Below, one piece after another: positions 53,234 to 54,815 of a DNA stretch of 54,815 bases. The stretch is from assembly GCA_027490725.1 (NCBI GenBank), contig JAIXXN010000010.1:1-54815 (forward strand). Reading direction: 5' to 3'. The position numbers were made by a program, and so were the translations under genes. Under the pieces are notes generated by a model, which ran no database searches, was not told the origin of the DNA, and worked only from the letters and a program-made list of their open reading frames with translations. This stretch comes from Oxalobacteraceae bacterium (GTDB lineage Bacteria > Pseudomonadota > Gammaproteobacteria > Burkholderiales > Burkholderiaceae_D). Positions within the stretch are counted from its first letter, which is position 1. Every line of letters begins with the position of its first letter.

Positions 53234-54815
53234 AGGTCGAATTGTGCGGAGATGCGCACGCTACGGGTAGCGCCCGGCATCAGGTAGCCGCCCAGATCCG
53301 GGGTGACATCGCGCCAGTAGAACTTGTTGAAGGCGTTATCGATGCTGGCGCGCAGCGTGGTGGGCGTGTTGCCGATGCGGGTAGCATACGCGCCACCCAG
53401 ATTCACCACGTGGTAGGCCGGTACGAAGACCCGATTCTCCTTGTCGAAGGCTTTCTTGCCCGAATACTGCCAGTTGGCGCTGACCGACAGGCCAGTCACT
53501 TGCGGTACCAGATAGTCGGCGTAGGCGCTGGACTTGAAGGCGGCAACGTCGGTGACGCGCTTGCCATCGAGTTCGGCCGAACCGGTATCCTGCTGCTGCG
53601 TGTTGAGTGCCGTAGCGCTGACACCCACCGTCAGGGCACGCGAGAGGCGGCCATGCAATGCCATTTCCAGACCACGGTTCTGTGCTTCGCCATTGCGCAC
53701 ATAGGTATTCTGCGCATTGGTGTACTCCAGACCTTTGCGGATCTGGAACAGTGCCAGCGTGGCACTCAGGTCAGGATGCACATCCGCCTTGACACCCAGT
53801 TCTACCTGTTTCGATTTGCCCGGTGCCAGTGCGCGTGCCTGATTGACCGTGCCGAGCGGTGCCACGCCGCCATGCTCCAGTCCCTGGGCCAGCGAGCTGT
53901 ACAGCGAGACATTGCTGCGCAGCGCGTACACCAGCGCCAGGTTCGGCAGCCAGAAGCCGGTGTCGGTGTGAGCGTATTGCAGTGCTACACCCTGATCATC
54001 GGCACCCGCATATTCGTCACGCTTGACCTGCACGTAGCGTGCACCGGCATGCACGGTGAACTGCTCATTGAACTTCACCACATCCTGCGCGAACAGGGCA
54101 CGTTGATGGTCATGACGGCGCTCCGAAACGGGGCCGCTGCTACCGGTAGCTGGTGCCACCACGATCGGGTGGTAGATATTGCTAAAGCCGCTGCCGTCTT
54201 TGCCGGCCTGGGTGTATAGGTAGTCACCCCATTTTTCACTGTTGCGGAACAGCGAGCTACCGAACGTGACGGCATGCTGGATGGCGCCGCTGGCAAATTT
54301 GCCCTGCACCAGTGCCTGTACGCTCAGCGGCGATTTTTTCTCGCCCAGACTCTGGTAGTCGTACACGTCGAAGTCACCATTGCCGCAATAGCCCGGATAC
54401 AGACCCTGCGCACCGCAACCATAAGGGAAGGCGGTGTAGTCGTCACGCTTGAACTGGTGCGCGTTGGCGCTGATGCTGGCGCTCCATTGCGGGCTGAAGG
54501 TGTAGGCAAAGCGCGCGCCCAGATTGCTGCTGGACGTTTCCACCGGACGGGTCCACGGCTGATTATTCAGCATGGTGTCGGCCGCCACCACCGGTAGGGT
54601 GGTGTTGTTGAGCAGCTGGAAGCCCGGTGCGGTGACCTGCGATTTCTTCTGGAAGTCGCCATCGATCTGCAGCAAGGCTTGCGGCGAGATGGCCCAGTCG
54701 AAGGCCGCGCCGACGAATTTGCGGTGGCCATCGGCACCCTTGATGTAGGAGCGCAGACGCTCGGCGGCAGCGGTCAGGCGGTAGCCGAAGCGGCGGTCTT
54801 CGAAGCGGCCGCCCA
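53230..54815 (-). CDS. TonB-dependent receptor (siderophore type), 5' part cut off
   Basis: C-terminal about 528 residues of an outer-membrane TonB-dependent receptor; the frame stays open to the window edge, so the plug domain and TonB box lie outside. The barrel has the usual segments VHAGARYVQVKRDEY, LPNLALVYALRSNVSLYSS, KSKQVELGVKADVHPDLSAT and the C-terminal ASIDNAFNKFYWRDV. The sequence resembles siderophore receptors. It converges with the barrel protein gene and overlaps it by 4 nt at the stop codons. TonB receptors beside pnuC operons sometimes import vitamins, so a vitamin substrate is an alternative. Confidence 0.9.
   Translation of the reverse strand, partial: GGRFEDRRFGYRLTAAAERLRSYIKGADGHRKFVGAAFDWAISPQALLQIDGDFQKKSQVTAPGFQLLNNTTLPVVAADTMLNNQPWTRPVETSSSNLGARFAYTFSPQWSASISANAHQFKRDDYTAFPYGCGAQGLYPGYCGNGDFDVYDYQSLGEKKSPLSVQALVQGKFASGAIQHAVTFGSSLFRNSEKWGDYLYTQAGKDGSGFSNIYHPIVVAPATGSSGPVSERRHDHQRALFAQDVVKFNEQFTVHAGARYVQVKRDEYAGADDQGVALQYAHTDTGFWLPNLALVYALRSNVSLYSSLAQGLEHGGVAPLGTVNQARALAPGKSKQVELGVKADVHPDLSATLALFQIRKGLEYTNAQNTYVRNGEAQNRGLEMALHGRLSRALTVGVSATALNTQQQDTGSAELDGKRVTDVAAFKSSAYADYLVPQVTGLSVSANWQYSGKKAFDKENRVFVPAYHVVNLGGAYATRIGNTPTTLRASIDNAFNKFYWRDVTPDLGGYLMPGATRSVRISAQFDL

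Overview
The window is a GC-rich bacterial chromosome segment, almost certainly from a betaproteobacterium of the order Burkholderiales, and the gene content fits Oxalobacteraceae best. The reasons are the complex I operon running into DUF2818, then a NUDIX hydrolase and ispD-ispF, together with a CpxR-like system beside MdtABC-type efflux genes and a GGGGTCAGA-type intergenic repeat. The genus is an inference from content; no rRNA gene is present. There is no sign of phage, plasmid, IS element, CRISPR array or tRNA gene. Coding density is very high, and many neighbouring genes overlap by 1-8 nt.

Region 1 (1-13364, + strand): nuoGHIJKLMN (end of a complex I operon that began before the window), DUF2818, an ADP-ribose pyrophosphatase-like NUDIX enzyme, an exported HExxH protein of unknown function, ispD, ispF and a small unknown gene. 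Region 2 (13371-13612): a 242-bp intergenic element bounded by perfect 31-bp inverted repeats, with an extra tandem copy on its right side. Region 3 (13615-18640): FHA-membrane protein and trypsin-like protease (overlapping pair) behind ribA, a pirin gene with its own terminator, and a divergent LysR regulator. Region 4 (18745-22312, + strand): HDOD protein and PAS-GGDEF-EAL phosphodiesterase, then a cysteine-free glutaredoxin-fold protein.

Region 5 (33262 down to 22329, - strand) is the most unusual part. Nine genes run in one direction with small gaps: a large unknown soluble protein, an exported protein with one C-terminal membrane anchor, a three-helix membrane protein, a 1239-aa FtsZ/tubulin-like protein with a C-terminal GYF_2 domain, a zinc-ribbon membrane protein with helical repeats, a glycine-zipper lipoprotein, a DUF3820 protein, and a protealysin-like M4 protease with its emfourin inhibitor. 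The first six look like one membrane-associated cytoskeletal or membrane-remodelling machine of unknown function; the last three may be read-through passengers or part of it.

Region 6 (33581-49100): a sodium:solute symporter, sppA, a CpxAR-like two-component system (- strand), a Spy/CpxP-like periplasmic protein, and a divergent mdtABC-outer-membrane-factor efflux operon. A perfect GTAAA-N5-GTAAA CpxR-type box lies between the Spy-like gene and mdtA, which suggests that the two-component system controls both. Region 7 (49196-54815): an S46 dipeptidyl-peptidase, PnuC, a nicotinamide-riboside-kinase-like P-loop protein and an outer-membrane barrel protein in a tightly overlapping operon, converging on a TonB-dependent receptor that runs off the window end.
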